Positions 32,710-42,038 are shown, counted from the first letter of the stretch. The stretch: 64,000 bases of DNA from Pseudomonas jessenii (GCF_002236115.1 NZ_NIWT01000009.1:186001-250000); one strand, 5' to 3'. Notes: generated by a model from the sequence alone, not told the origin. Numbers and translations: made by a program.

Positions 32710-34161
32710 ATGAGCCCAGCAGCCTCGCAATTGTTCCGTCAGCAGGCCTACATCGATGGCCAGTGGCTGGACGCGCCGGATGGCGCCTGTCAGGACATCT
32801 TCAACCCGGCCACCGGTGAACTGATCGGCCAGGTGCCGAACCTCGGTGCCGAGCATGCGCGCCTGGCTATCGAGGCCGCCAACAAGGCCTGGCCGGCCTG
32901 GCGCGCGCTGACCGCCAAGGAGCGCAGCAATACGCTCAAGCGCTGGCATGCCTTGATGCTGGAAAACGCCGACGCCCTGGCACACATCCTCACCCTCGAA
33001 CAAGGCAAGCCACTGGCCGAAGCCAAAGGCGAAATCCTCTACGCCGCGAGCTTCATCGAGTGGTTCGCCGAAGAGGCCAAGCGCATCTACGGCGACACCA
33101 TTCCCAGCCACAAGGGCGATGCGCGCATCGTGGTCAGCAAGGAGCCGATTGGCGTCGTCGCGGCCATCACGCCGTGGAACTTCCCGGCGGCGATGATCAC
33201 CCGCAAGGCCGGCCCGGCACTGGCGGCCGGTTGCCCGTGCATCGTCAAGCCGGCTCCGGAAACTCCGTTCTCGGCACTGGCCATGGCTGCGCTGGCGGAA
33301 CAGGCCGGGATTCCAGCGGGCATTTTCAACGTGATCACCGGCGATGCCATCGCCATCGGTGGCGAGCTGACCGGCAGCAGCCTTGTGCGCAAACTGTCGT
33401 TCACCGGCTCCACCGCCATCGGCAAGCTGCTGATGGCCCAGTGCGCGCCGACCCTGAAAAAAGTCTCGTTGGAACTGGGCGGCAACGCGCCATTCATTGT
33501 CTTCGACGATGCCGATCTGGAACGCGCCGTCGACGGCGCGCTGATCGCCAAATTCCGCAACGCCGGGCAAACCTGCGTCTGCGTCAATCGCTTCCTGGTG
33601 CAGGCCGGCATCCACGACGCCTTTGTCGCACGCCTGGCCGAGCGGGTTTCGCAACTCAAGGTCGGCAGCGGTTTCGATGATGGCGTCACCCAAGGGCCAC
33701 TGATCAACGAGCGCGCCGTGGCCAAGGTCGAAGAACACGTGCAAGACGCTCTGGCCCACGGAGCACAACTGCTCTGCGGCGGCGAACGCCATGCGCTGGG
33801 CAATGGATTCTTCCAGCCGACCGTTCTCATCGGCGTCACCACCCGGATGAAAGTCGCCCGGGATGAAACCTTTGGCCCGTTGGCCGCCGTGTTCCGTTTC
33901 GACACCGAGGCCCAGGCCGTCGAGATGGCCAACGACACCGAGTTCGGCCTGGCTGCCTACTGCTACACCCGCGACCTGGGCCGCGCCTGGCGCATGAGCG
34001 AGGCGCTGGAGTACGGCATGGTCGGGATCAACGAAGGGCTGATTTCCACTGAGGTCGCGCCATTCGGCGGGATCAAGTCCTCGGGGCTGGGCCGTGAAGG
34101 GTCGAAGTACGGCATCGAGGATTACCTGGAACTCAAATACACCTTGATGGGCGGCCTTTGA
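32710..34161 (+). CDS. NAD(P)-dependent succinate-semialdehyde dehydrogenase-like enzyme
   Basis: 483 residues from the ATG at 32710 (CCAGGAG upstream). GabD-like throughout: QLFRQQAYIDGQWLDA, ITPWNFPAAMITRKAGPALAAG, catalytic Glu255 in SLELGGNAPFIVF and Cys289 in NAGQTCVCVNRF. The double-Cys CVC is typical of GabD. It should oxidise succinic or a similar dicarboxylic semialdehyde, feeding carbon into the TCA cycle, which fits a terminal step in this island. Confidence 0.88.
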   Translation: MSPAASQLFRQQAYIDGQWLDAPDGACQDIFNPATGELIGQVPNLGAEHARLAIEAANKAWPAWRALTAKERSNTLKRWHALMLENADALAHILTLEQGKPLAEAKGEILYAASFIEWFAEEAKRIYGDTIPSHKGDARIVVSKEPIGVVAAITPWNFPAAMITRKAGPALAAGCPCIVKPAPETPFSALAMAALAEQAGIPAGIFNVITGDAIAIGGELTGSSLVRKLSFTGSTAIGKLLMAQCAPTLKKVSLELGGNAPFIVFDDADLERAVDGALIAKFRNAGQTCVCVNRFLVQAGIHDAFVARLAERVSQLKVGSGFDDGVTQGPLINERAVAKVEEHVQDALAHGAQLLCGGERHALGNGFFQPTVLIGVTTRMKVARDETFGPLAAVFRFDTEAQAVEMANDTEFGLAAYCYTRDLGRAWRMSEALEYGMVGINEGLISTEVAPFGGIKSSGLGREGSKYGIEDYLELKYTLMGGL

Positions 34162-34180
34162 GCCCGCGGGAGCTACGCAA

Positions 34181-34570
34181 ATGAACAACGAAAAGTATGA
34201 AAAAGGCCTGAAGATCCGTACCCAGGTGCTGGGTGAGGCCTACGTCAATCGTTCCATCGAGAACGCCGACGACTTCACCCGACCGTTGCAGGAAATGGTC
34301 ACCGAGTATTGTTGGGGGCATGTCTGGGGTCGTGAGGGTTTGTCGCTCAAGGAGCGCAGCATGATCAACCTGGCGATGATCTCGGCCCTCAACCGGCCCC
34401 ATGAACTCAAACTGCATGTGCGCGGCGCCTTGCGTAACGGCCTGAGTCGTGAGCAAATACGCGAAATATTGCTTCAGGTCGGCATTTATTGCGGTGTCCC
34501 CGCTGCCGTAGACAGTTTCCGGCTCGCCCGTGAAGCCTTCGCCGAAGCCGATGCCGAGGCCTCCAGTTAA
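34181..34570 (+). CDS. Carboxymuconolactone decarboxylase family protein
   Basis: 129 residues: RPLQEMVTEYCWGHVWGREGLSLKERSMINLAMISAL and LRNGLSREQIREILLQVGIYCGVPAA, the gamma-carboxymuconolactone decarboxylase (PcaC-like) pattern. The peroxidatic CxxC of AhpD relatives is absent, so a decarboxylase or lactone-handling role is more likely than peroxidase. It lies 19 bases after the SSADH gene, in the same operon. Confidence 0.87.
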   Translation: MNNEKYEKGLKIRTQVLGEAYVNRSIENADDFTRPLQEMVTEYCWGHVWGREGLSLKERSMINLAMISALNRPHELKLHVRGALRNGLSREQIREILLQVGIYCGVPAAVDSFRLAREAFAEADAEASS

Positions 34571-34659
34571 CCCTTGGCTGTTTGATCTGACCGGGCACCC
34601 AGATTCCCGTAATCGAAGTGCTCTTTTTTGCATGGACAGCCACAATCAGAGCGGACCCC

Positions 34660-35412
34660 ATGAAACGCCTGCCACTCGACGACAGCTTCAAGGTCAATCG
34701 CAACCCCGTTACCCTGCGCGAAATCGTGCTGGATAAACTGCGAAGCGCCATCATGAACTTCCAGCTCCTGCCGGGAGACCGTCTGGTCGAACGCGATCTG
34801 TGCGATCGCCTGGGCGTCAGCCGTACCTCCGTGCGCGAAGCCTTGCGTCACCTGGAATCCGAAGGCCTGGTGGAATTCGCCGACGCCAAGGGCCCGCGTG
34901 TCGCGATCATCACCCTGGCCGATGCCGTGGACATCTACGAGTTACGCTGCGTACTCGAAGGGCTGATCGTGCAACTGTTCACCCTGCGCGCCAAGGCCAA
35001 GGACATCAAGGCCCTGGAAAAAGCCCTCGAAGAAAATCGCAAGGCGCTCAAGGACGGTGAGCTGCAACAGGTCATCGACTCGGTGCAAGGTTTCTACGAT
35101 GTGCTGCTCGAAGGCTCGGGCAACCATGTCGCAGCCACTCAATTGCGCCAGTTGCAGGCACGCATCAGCTACCTGCGCGCGACCTCGGTGTCCCAGGAAA
35201 ACCGTCGCGGCGCCAGTAACCAGGAAATGGAACGCATGGTCGAGGCGATCAAGGGCGGTGATCCGCTGGCCGCTCACCAGGCTTGCGTCGACCACGTGCG
35301 TGCGGCCGCTGCCGTGGCCCTGGACTACCTCAAGCGCAAGCAGGAAGAAACCGGCGATATCCCGGCGATTACCTTGCCCATCGCGCTGAAAGAACCGCGC
35401 ATAGGTCGCTGA
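34660..35412 (+). CDS. GntR-family regulator (FadR subfamily), likely island regulator
   Basis: 250 residues from the ATG at 34660; the ribosome site is weak. Winged helix at ~20-85: VLDKLRSAIMNFQLLPGDRL, ERDLCDRLGVSRTSVREALRHLESEGLVEF. The C-terminal all-helical FCD domain has the usual effector/metal-binding residues in ELRCVLEGLIV and FYDVL, with His in AAHQACVDHVRAA. Embedded in the operon; it likely binds the TGGTATACCA palindromes at 29069, 36436 and 37775. Confidence 0.88.
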   Translation: MKRLPLDDSFKVNRNPVTLREIVLDKLRSAIMNFQLLPGDRLVERDLCDRLGVSRTSVREALRHLESEGLVEFADAKGPRVAIITLADAVDIYELRCVLEGLIVQLFTLRAKAKDIKALEKALEENRKALKDGELQQVIDSVQGFYDVLLEGSGNHVAATQLRQLQARISYLRATSVSQENRRGASNQEMERMVEAIKGGDPLAAHQACVDHVRAAAAVALDYLKRKQEETGDIPAITLPIALKEPRIGR

Positions 35413-35413
35413 A

Positions 35414-35977
35414 ATGTTCAGCCCGAGCTTTTGCCCCAAGTGCGGCAGCGCAGACCTCAGGTCACAGTTGCCGCCGGGCGATACGCACGAGCGCCTGATG
35501 TGCCGCGGTTGCGGCTACATCCATTACATCAATCCGAAAATCATTGCCGGCTGCATCATCGAGCAGGACGGCAAATATTTGCTGTGCCAACGCGCGATTC
35601 CGCCGCGTCCGGGCACCTGGACGCTGCCGGCAGGCTTCATGGAAAGTGGCGAGACCACCGAACAGGCGGCCTTGCGCGAAGTCTGGGAAGAAAGCGGCGT
35701 GCGTGCCGAAATCGTCTCGCCCTATTCGATCTTCAGCGTGCCGAAGATCAGCGAGGTGTACATCATCTTCCGAGCCATCGCGCTGGAGATTACCGGGCAG
35801 TACGGCCCGGAAACCCTCGACTACAAGTTCTTCGCGCCCGAGGACATTCCCTGGAACAGCATCTACTATCCGGCGATCCGGCAGATCCTTGAGCGCTATA
35901 TCGAGGAGCGTCAGGCCGGGGTTTATGGCATCTACATGGGCAATGACGACAGCGGGAAGATTCACTTCATTCGCTGA
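35414..35977 (+). CDS. NUDIX hydrolase with N-terminal zinc ribbon
   Basis: 187 residues, starting two bases past the GntR stop. Zinc ribbon from CPKCGS and CRGCGYIHY; Nudix box GFMESGETTEQAALREVWEESG at about residues 75-96. It is related to the ADP-ribose/NADH pyrophosphatase-like zinc-ribbon NUDIX proteins. In the island it may clear a nucleotide or CoA by-product; the substrate is unknown. Confidence 0.88.
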   Translation: MFSPSFCPKCGSADLRSQLPPGDTHERLMCRGCGYIHYINPKIIAGCIIEQDGKYLLCQRAIPPRPGTWTLPAGFMESGETTEQAALREVWEESGVRAEIVSPYSIFSVPKISEVYIIFRAIALEITGQYGPETLDYKFFAPEDIPWNSIYYPAIRQILERYIEERQAGVYGIYMGNDDSGKIHFIR

Positions 35978-35994
35978 AAAAACCCATTCCCCCC

Positions 35995-36094
35995 TGTAGG
36001 AGCGAGCCTGCTCGCGATGGTCGTCAACGATGACGCGTGCTGACTGACCGAACGCGTTGCTCTAACGTTTTTCGCGAGCAGGCTCGCTCCTACA
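35995..36094. repeat. REP pair after the NUDIX gene
   Basis: TGTAGGAGCGAGCCTGCTCG and its inverted partner, between convergent genes. Confidence 0.85.
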
Positions 36095-36111
36095 GGGTCA
36101 AGCGGTGTTGA

Positions 36112-36408
36112 TCAGAGCGGCGCCATGCCCTCGACGATAATGACCTCTGCCTTCGCCACGCCTTCGCGATGCCCCCTGGCCTCCTGATACAACGCCGAGT
36201 GATAGCAAGCCACCGCCTGCTCATAGGAATCAAACTCGATCACCACACTGCGTTGCGGCGTAGGCCGGCCTTCCATCGCCTCGCTGCGCCCGCCCCGCGC
36301 CAGAATCCGACCGCCATACTGAGCAAACGCCTTCGGCGCCCGCTGGGTGTATTGGCTGTATTGATCGGGGTCGGTGATGTCCACGTGAGCAATCCAGTAC
36401 GCCTTCAT
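36112..36408 (-). CDS. DUF1330 family protein
   Basis: 98 residues with a dimeric alpha-beta barrel signature: MKAYWIAHVDITDPDQYSQY, GGRILARGGRSEAMEG, VVIEFDSYEQAVACYHSALYQ. Function unknown in general. It is divergent from the RibBA-like gene and shares operator site 2 with it, so it belongs to the island's regulon. Confidence 0.85.
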   Translation of the reverse strand: MKAYWIAHVDITDPDQYSQYTQRAPKAFAQYGGRILARGGRSEAMEGRPTPQRSVVIEFDSYEQAVACYHSALYQEARGHREGVAKAEVIIVEGMAPL

Positions 36409-36430
36409 AGTGACCTCTCGGTTTGTTTTG

Positions 36431-36450
36431 TATTATGGTATACCACAATA
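36431..36450. promoter_or_regulatory. GntR-type operator, site 2 (divergent promoter)
   Basis: TATTATGGTATACCACAATA: a near-perfect 20-bp palindrome (TATT / AATA outer, TGGTATACCA inner) midway between the two divergent start codons, so one site could control both genes. Confidence 0.7.
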
Positions 36451-36478
36451 CCCATCCAACAAACACTGAGACTCCAGC

Positions 36479-37588
36479 ATGGCCTTCAACAGCATCGAAG
36501 AAATCATCGAAGATTACCGCCTCGGCAAAATGGTCCTGCTGGTCGACGACGAAGACCGGGAAAACGAAGGCGACCTGTTGCTGGCCGCCGACTGCTGCAC
36601 ACCCGAGGCGATCAGTTTCATGGCCCGCGAAGCCCGTGGCCTGATCTGCCTGACCTTGACCGACGAACACTGCAAACGCCTGGGCCTGGAGCAGATGGTG
36701 CCGAGCAACGGCAGCGTGTTCAGCACCGCCTTCACCGTGTCCATCGAGGCCGCCGTCGGGGTGACCACCGGTATCTCCGCCGCCGATCGTGCCTGCACCG
36801 TGGCCGCCGCCGTCGCTGCCAGCGCCGGCCCTGCCGACATCGTGCAACCCGGCCATATCTTCCCGTTGCGTGCCCGGGAAGGCGGCGTGCTGACCCGCGC
36901 CGGTCATACCGAGGCCGGTTGCGACCTGGCCCGCCTGGCCGGCCATACCCCGGCCTCGGTGATCGTCGAAGTGATGAACGACGACGGCACCATGGCCCGG
37001 CGCCCTGACCTAGAAGTGTTTGCGCGCAAGCACGGGATCAAGATCGGCACCATCGCCGACCTGATCCACTACCGCCTTAGCACCGAACACACCATCGTGC
37101 GCATCGGTGAACGTGATCTGCCCACCGTACACGGCACCTTTCGTCTGATCACCTTTGAGGATCGCATCGAAGGCGGTGTCCACATGGCCATGGTCATGGG
37201 CGATCTGCGCCGTGGTGAGCCGACGCTGGTGCGCGTGCATGTGATTGACCCGTTGCGCGATCTGGTCGGTGCCGAGTACAGCGGGCCGACCAACTGGACC
37301 TTGTGGGCCGCCTTGCAGCGTGTCGCCGCCGAAGGCCACGGCGTGGTGGTGGTGCTGGCCAATCACGAGTCCTCCCAGGCGTTACTCGAACGCGTACCGC
37401 AATTGACCCAGACGCCCCGGCAGTTCAGCCGTTCGCAGTCGCGGATTTATTCGGAGGTGGGCACCGGTGCGCAGATCCTGCAGAACCTGGGTGTCGGCAA
37501 GCTGCGCCATCTCGGGCCGCCGCTGAAATATGCCGGTTTGACCGGGTATGACCTGGAAGTGGTGGAGAGTATTCCTTTCACGGGTTGA
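36479..37588 (+). CDS. RibBA-like: 3,4-dihydroxy-2-butanone-4-phosphate synthase with degenerate GTP cyclohydrolase II domain
   Basis: 369 residues. Residues 1-205 are a complete DHBP synthase: LVDDEDRENEGDLL, FMAREARGLICLTL, REGGVLTRAGHTEA. Residues ~206-369 align with GTP cyclohydrolase II, but the zinc-binding Cys-x10-Cys-x-Cys is missing (the region reads VHVIDPLRDLVGAEYSGP), so that activity is probably lost, as in other pseudomonad RibBA proteins. It would raise riboflavin precursor supply, matching the flavin reductase in the island. Controlled by operator site 2. Likely a second copy besides a housekeeping ribBA. Confidence 0.88.
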   Translation: MAFNSIEEIIEDYRLGKMVLLVDDEDRENEGDLLLAADCCTPEAISFMAREARGLICLTLTDEHCKRLGLEQMVPSNGSVFSTAFTVSIEAAVGVTTGISAADRACTVAAAVAASAGPADIVQPGHIFPLRAREGGVLTRAGHTEAGCDLARLAGHTPASVIVEVMNDDGTMARRPDLEVFARKHGIKIGTIADLIHYRLSTEHTIVRIGERDLPTVHGTFRLITFEDRIEGGVHMAMVMGDLRRGEPTLVRVHVIDPLRDLVGAEYSGPTNWTLWAALQRVAAEGHGVVVVLANHESSQALLERVPQLTQTPRQFSRSQSRIYSEVGTGAQILQNLGVGKLRHLGPPLKYAGLTGYDLEVVESIPFTG

Positions 37589-37597
37589 CGCATCCCC

Positions 37598-37687
37598 TGT
37601 GGGAGCGAGCTTGCTCGCGATAGCGGTATATCAGTCAACATTGATATCGACTGACACGCCCTCATCGCGAACAGGCTCGCTCCCACA
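37598..37687. repeat. REP pair before the polyamine-type ABC operon
   Basis: TGTGGGAGCGAGCTTGCTCG and an inverted partner, just past the ribBA-like stop. Confidence 0.85.
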
Positions 37688-37774
37688 AGGGATTGCGTCG
37701 CCGGGCAATCTTCGGAGCCACTGAAAAACCACGTTTGGCTGATAGCCGGTACGGCAAAATGCTTGCACAAAGTT

Positions 37775-37799
37775 TGGAATACCATAATATGATATTCCA
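37775..37799. promoter_or_regulatory. GntR-type operator, site 3
   Basis: TGGAATA and TATTCCA arms around CCATAATATGA. Shares ATACCATAATA (in one orientation) with sites 1 and 2. It lies 98 bases before the binding-protein start, linking the ABC importer to the island's regulator. Confidence 0.6.
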
Positions 37800-37896
37800 T
37801 AGACCGGACAGTCAGCACTGACTCGACGGACCTACTGCTCCCGATAGGCGGGCACTCCAAGGCCCCGCTCATAAACACAACAATGAGGGCGTGAAA

Positions 37897-38922
37897 ATGG
37901 TGTTGAACAAACGTGCGACCGCAGTTCTTTTTGCGGGACTGCTGAGCGTGACCAGCCAGGCATTGCTGGCGGCTGAAAGCGTCAACTTCGTGAGTTGGGG
38001 CGGCAGCACCCAGGATGCGCAGAAGCAGGCCTGGGCCGACCCGTTCAGCAAGGCCAGCGGCATTACCGTCGTGCAGGATGGCCCGACCGACTACGGCAAA
38101 CTCAAGGCCATGGTCGAGAGCGGCAACGTGCAGTGGGACGTGGTCGACGTCGAAGCCGACTTCGCCTTGCGCGCCGCCGCCGAAGGCTTACTCGAACCCC
38201 TCGATTTCAATGTCATTGAACGCGACAAGATCGACCCGCGCTTCGTCAGCGATCACGGCGTCGGCTCGTTCTTCTTCTCCTTCGTCCTCGGCTACAACGA
38301 AGGCAAGCTCGGCGCCAACAAGCCTCAGGACTGGTCCGCACTGTTCGACACCAAGACCTACCCCGGCAAACGCGCCCTCTACAAATGGCCAAGCCCAGGC
38401 GTGCTTGAACTGGCGTTGCTGGCCGACGGTGTAGCGGCGGACAAGCTCTATCCGCTGGACCTGGATCGCGCCTTCAAGAAACTCGACACCATCAAGAAAG
38501 ACATCGTCTGGTGGGGCGGCGGCGCGCAGTCGCAGCAACTGCTGGCCTCCGGTGAGGCGAGCATGGGCCAGTTCTGGAACGGCCGGATCCATGCCCTGCA
38601 GGAAGACGGCGCGCCGGTCGGCGTAAGCTGGAAGCAGAACCTGGTCATGGCCGACATCCTGGTCATCCCCAAGGGTTCGAAAAACAAGGACGCGGCGATG
38701 AAGTTCCTGGCCAACGCCAGCAGTGCCAAGGGCCAGGCGGACTTCTCCAACCTGACCGCCTACGCTCCGGTCAACGTCGACAGTGTGGCGCGCCTGGATT
38801 CGGCGCTGGCCCCGAACCTGCCGACCGCCTACGCAAAGGATCAGATCACTCTTGATTTCGCGTACTGGGCCAAGAACGGTCCGGCCATCGCGACACGGTG
38901 GAACGAATGGCTGGTCAAATGA
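37897..38922 (+). CDS. Polyamine-type ABC transporter periplasmic binding protein
   Basis: 341 residues from the ATG at 37897 (GAGG upstream; a GTG two codons earlier overlaps that site). Signal peptide ending SQALLAAE. Family 1/PotD-like: SVNFVSWGGSTQDAQKQ, VQWDVVDVEADFAL, WWGGGAQSQQLLASGEASMGQ, YPLDLDRAFKKLD. It binds a polyamine or another amine-type solute for the importer downstream. Its stop overlaps the permease start (ATGA). Confidence 0.88.
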   Translation: MVLNKRATAVLFAGLLSVTSQALLAAESVNFVSWGGSTQDAQKQAWADPFSKASGITVVQDGPTDYGKLKAMVESGNVQWDVVDVEADFALRAAAEGLLEPLDFNVIERDKIDPRFVSDHGVGSFFFSFVLGYNEGKLGANKPQDWSALFDTKTYPGKRALYKWPSPGVLELALLADGVAADKLYPLDLDRAFKKLDTIKKDIVWWGGGAQSQQLLASGEASMGQFWNGRIHALQEDGAPVGVSWKQNLVMADILVIPKGSKNKDAAMKFLANASSAKGQADFSNLTAYAPVNVDSVARLDSALAPNLPTAYAKDQITLDFAYWAKNGPAIATRWNEWLVK

Positions 38923-39851
38923 AAATGGCGGTAACCGCCTCCCGTCCATCCACGCCAGTCGGGAGCGCCTCCGGCGCTGTCGGCAAGGCGGCTGCGATGA
39001 CTCAATCCCCTACCCTGGCGCAACGCTGGCGCGGATCGAGCAACCTGATCCCCGCCCTGCTGTTCCTCGGCCTGTTCTTTCTCGCGCCGCTGATTGGCCT
39101 GCTGTTGCGCGGCGTGCTGGAACCGGTGCCGGGCCTGGGCAACTATGAGCAATTGTTCGCCAACTCGGCCTATGCGCGGGTGTTGCTCAACACCTTCTCG
39201 GTGGCCGGCCTGGTGACGCTGTTCAGCCTGTTGCTGGGCTTCCCGCTGGCTTGGGCGATCACCCTGGTGCCGCGCGGCTGGGGGCGCTGGATCCTGAATA
39301 TCGTGCTGCTGTCGATGTGGACCAGCCTGCTCGCCCGCACCTACTCCTGGCTGGTGTTGCTGCAAGCCTCCGGGGTGATCAACAAGGCGTTGATGGCCAT
39401 GGGCATCATCGATCAACCGCTGGAGATGGTGCACAACCTCACCGGCGTGGTGATCGGCATGAGCTACATCATGATCCCGTTCATCGTGCTGCCGTTGCAG
39501 GCGACCATGCAGGCCATCGACCCGATGATCCTGCAGGCCGGCTCGATCTGCGGCGCCAGCCCGTGGACCAACTTCTTCCGGGTGTTCCTGCCGCTGTGCC
39601 GGCCGGGGTTGTTCTCCGGCGGCCTGATGGTGTTCGTGATGTCCCTCGGTTACTACGTGACCCCGGCGCTGCTGGGCGGTGCGCAGAACATGATGCTGCC
39701 CGAGTTCATCATTCAGCAGGTGCAGTCGTTCCTCAACTGGGGCCTGGCCAGCGCCGGCGCCGCGTTGCTGATCGTGATCACGCTGGTGTTGTTCTACTTC
39801 TACCTGAAGCTCCAGCCGGAATCCCCGGTTGGCGCCAGCAACGCGAGGTAA
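38919..39851 (+). CDS. ABC transporter permease (PotB-like)
   Basis: 310 residues from the ATG at 38919 that overlaps the previous stop codon. A ~25-residue hydrophilic N-terminus, then six membrane helices; EAA-loop region IDPMILQAGSICGASPWTNFFRVFLP. Partner of the next permease. Confidence 0.88.
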   Translation: MKMAVTASRPSTPVGSASGAVGKAAAMTQSPTLAQRWRGSSNLIPALLFLGLFFLAPLIGLLLRGVLEPVPGLGNYEQLFANSAYARVLLNTFSVAGLVTLFSLLLGFPLAWAITLVPRGWGRWILNIVLLSMWTSLLARTYSWLVLLQASGVINKALMAMGIIDQPLEMVHNLTGVVIGMSYIMIPFIVLPLQATMQAIDPMILQAGSICGASPWTNFFRVFLPLCRPGLFSGGLMVFVMSLGYYVTPALLGGAQNMMLPEFIIQQVQSFLNWGLASAGAALLIVITLVLFYFYLKLQPESPVGASNAR

Positions 39852-39857
39852 GCCGTC

Positions 39858-40667
39858 ATGCTCCTGACCCCCAATGCCATGAGCCGGCGCATGCGCTTCG
39901 GCCTGTATGCCACCACCGGGCTGATCGGTCTGTTCCTGCTGCTGCCGATTGTGTTCATCGTGCTGCTGTCGTTCGGCTCGTCGCAATGGCTGGTGTTCCC
40001 GCCACCGGGCTGGACGCTGAAATGGTACGGCCAGTTCTTCTCCAACGCCGACTGGATGAGCGCGGCCATGGCCAGCCTCAAGGTCGCGGTGCTAACCACG
40101 TTCTTCGCCGTGGCCCTGGGCCTGCCCACGGCTTTCGCCCTGGTGCGTGGCCGCTTCCCCGGCCGGGAAATGCTCTACGGTCTGTTCACTCTGCCAATGA
40201 TCGTGCCGCTGGTGATCATCGCCGTGGCGGTGTACGCGCTGTTCCTGAAACTGGGCTACACCGGGACCATGTTCGCGTTCGTGGTCAGCCACGTCATCGT
40301 CGCGCTGCCGTTCACCATCATCTCGATCATCAATTCGCTGAAGCTGTTCGATCAGTCGATCGAGGATGCAGCGGTAATCTGCGGCGCCTCGCGTCTGCAA
40401 GCGGTGTTCAAGGTGACCTTCCCGGCGATTCGTCCGGGCATGGTGGCCGGCGCCCTCTTCGCCTTCCTCGTCTCCTGGGATGAAGTGGTGCTGAGCGTGA
40501 TGATGGCCAGCCCGACCCTGCAAACCCTTCCCGTGAAAATGTGGACCACCCTGCGCCAGGACCTGACGCCCGTGATCGCCGTCGCCTCGACGCTGCTGAT
40601 CGGCCTCTCGGTATTGGTCATGGTGATCGCCGCCGCACTGCGCCGGCGCAATGAAATCAGCGCCTGA
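39858..40667 (+). CDS. ABC transporter permease (PotC-like)
   Basis: 269 residues, six membrane helices, EAA motif SIEDAAVICGASRLQAVFKVTFP. It lies six bases after the first permease. Together they form the inner-membrane channel. Confidence 0.88.
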   Translation: MLLTPNAMSRRMRFGLYATTGLIGLFLLLPIVFIVLLSFGSSQWLVFPPPGWTLKWYGQFFSNADWMSAAMASLKVAVLTTFFAVALGLPTAFALVRGRFPGREMLYGLFTLPMIVPLVIIAVAVYALFLKLGYTGTMFAFVVSHVIVALPFTIISIINSLKLFDQSIEDAAVICGASRLQAVFKVTFPAIRPGMVAGALFAFLVSWDEVVLSVMMASPTLQTLPVKMWTTLRQDLTPVIAVASTLLIGLSVLVMVIAAALRRRNEISA

Positions 40668-40684
40668 GCGCGCAGGAGTACGAC

Positions 40685-41839
40685 ATGAGTGCAGTGATCA
40701 AAGATTCCGCGCAGCAAAATGACAAGCCCCTGGTGAGCCTGCGCAACCTGAACAAATACTACGGCGACTTTGCCGCCGTGGACGACATCTCGCTGGACAT
40801 CAAGGACGGTGAATTCCTCACCTTCCTCGGTTCCAGCGGCTCGGGCAAAAGCACCACGCTGTCGATGCTCGCCGGTTTCGAAACCCCGAGCAGCGGCGAG
40901 ATCCTGGTCAACGGCCAGTCGCTGGTGAATGTGCCGCCGCACAAACGCGATATCGGCATGGTGTTCCAGCGCTATTCGCTGTTCCCGCACCTGTCGGTAC
41001 GCGACAACATCGCCTTCCCGTTGGCCATCCGCAAACTGGCCGCCGCCGAACGCGAACGCCGGGTCGATGCGATGCTCAAGCTGGTGCAGCTTGAGCAATT
41101 TGCCCATCGCCGTCCTTCGCAATTGTCCGGTGGCCAGCAGCAACGAGTCGCCATTGCACGGGCGCTGGTTTATGAGCCACGCATCCTGCTGATGGACGAA
41201 CCCCTCGGTGCGCTGGACAAGAAACTGCGCGAAGACTTGCAGGACGAACTGCGTCAGCTGCATCGGCGCCTGGGCATCACCATCGTCTACGTGACCCACG
41301 ATCAGGAAGAAGCCATGCGCCTGTCCCAGCGCATCGCGATTTTCAGCCACGGCAAGATCGTCGGCCTGGGCAGCGGCTATGACCTGTACCAGAATCCACC
41401 GAATGCTTTTGTCGCCTCGTTCCTTGGCAACTCCAACTTCCTCAAACTCAAGGCCCAGGGTAATGCGGTGGCGACCTTCGAGGGGCAACCGCTGTCGATC
41501 CGACTCACGGCCGGCCTGCAAACCGATCAGAACGTGCTGCTGATGGTGCGTCCGGAAAAAGCCCTGGCCCTGAGCAATGAACAGGCCGTTGCCGAACCCT
41601 TGGCTGCCGGCTGGAACGAAGTCTCGGCCAAGGTCGTGGAAGTGCTGTTTCTGGGTGAAAGCCAGACGTGCAGCGTGGTCACCGCTGGCGGCACCTCGAT
41701 GACGGTCAAGGCGCTGTCCGCCGCCGGCATGCCGCTCAAGTCCGGTGACCCGGTGCGGGTGCGCTGGGCTACCGCGGATGCCTGCGTCTACACCGAATGG
41801 GCCGAAAGCGACCTGAACAAGGCCGCCGGCGCTCACTGA
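40685..41839 (+). CDS. ABC transporter ATP-binding protein (PotA-like)
   Basis: 384 residues. Walker A GSSGSGKSTT, signature QLSGGQQQRVAIARAL, Walker B ILLMDEPLGALD, switch VYVTHDQEEAM. The C-terminal TOBE domain (~290-375) is typical of PotA/spermidine-type ATPases. GCGCAGGAG ribosome site. Last gene of the importer operon; a strong terminator follows. Confidence 0.92.
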   Translation: MSAVIKDSAQQNDKPLVSLRNLNKYYGDFAAVDDISLDIKDGEFLTFLGSSGSGKSTTLSMLAGFETPSSGEILVNGQSLVNVPPHKRDIGMVFQRYSLFPHLSVRDNIAFPLAIRKLAAAERERRVDAMLKLVQLEQFAHRRPSQLSGGQQQRVAIARALVYEPRILLMDEPLGALDKKLREDLQDELRQLHRRLGITIVYVTHDQEEAMRLSQRIAIFSHGKIVGLGSGYDLYQNPPNAFVASFLGNSNFLKLKAQGNAVATFEGQPLSIRLTAGLQTDQNVLLMVRPEKALALSNEQAVAEPLAAGWNEVSAKVVEVLFLGESQTCSVVTAGGTSMTVKALSAAGMPLKSGDPVRVRWATADACVYTEWAESDLNKAAGAH

Positions 41840-41883
41840 TCCATTGGCCTGCGCGCGCGGGCCACTATAATGAGTCACCCTCG

Positions 41884-41918
41884 GGCCACCACAACGTCGG
41901 GTTGTGGTGGCCTTTTTT
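41884..41918 (+). terminator. Rho-independent terminator of the ABC operon
   Basis: GGCCACCACAAC and GTTGTGGTGGCC arms with a 5-base loop, then TTTTTT. Confidence 0.92.
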
Positions 41919-42038
41919 CTGTCGCCTGTAAGATAAATTGGACAACGGATTCCTAAAATCCCGGTTTAATGCTAAATAGTGCTCAGTATTTTTAACACCC
42001 GACCCTGTCGTGCCACACAGTGCAACGAGAATAACGAT

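Noticed and set aside
30310..34188. Long leftward frames opposite the two aldehyde dehydrogenase genes
   Set aside because: Antisense to well-supported genes with catalytic motifs; no homology and no ribosome sites.
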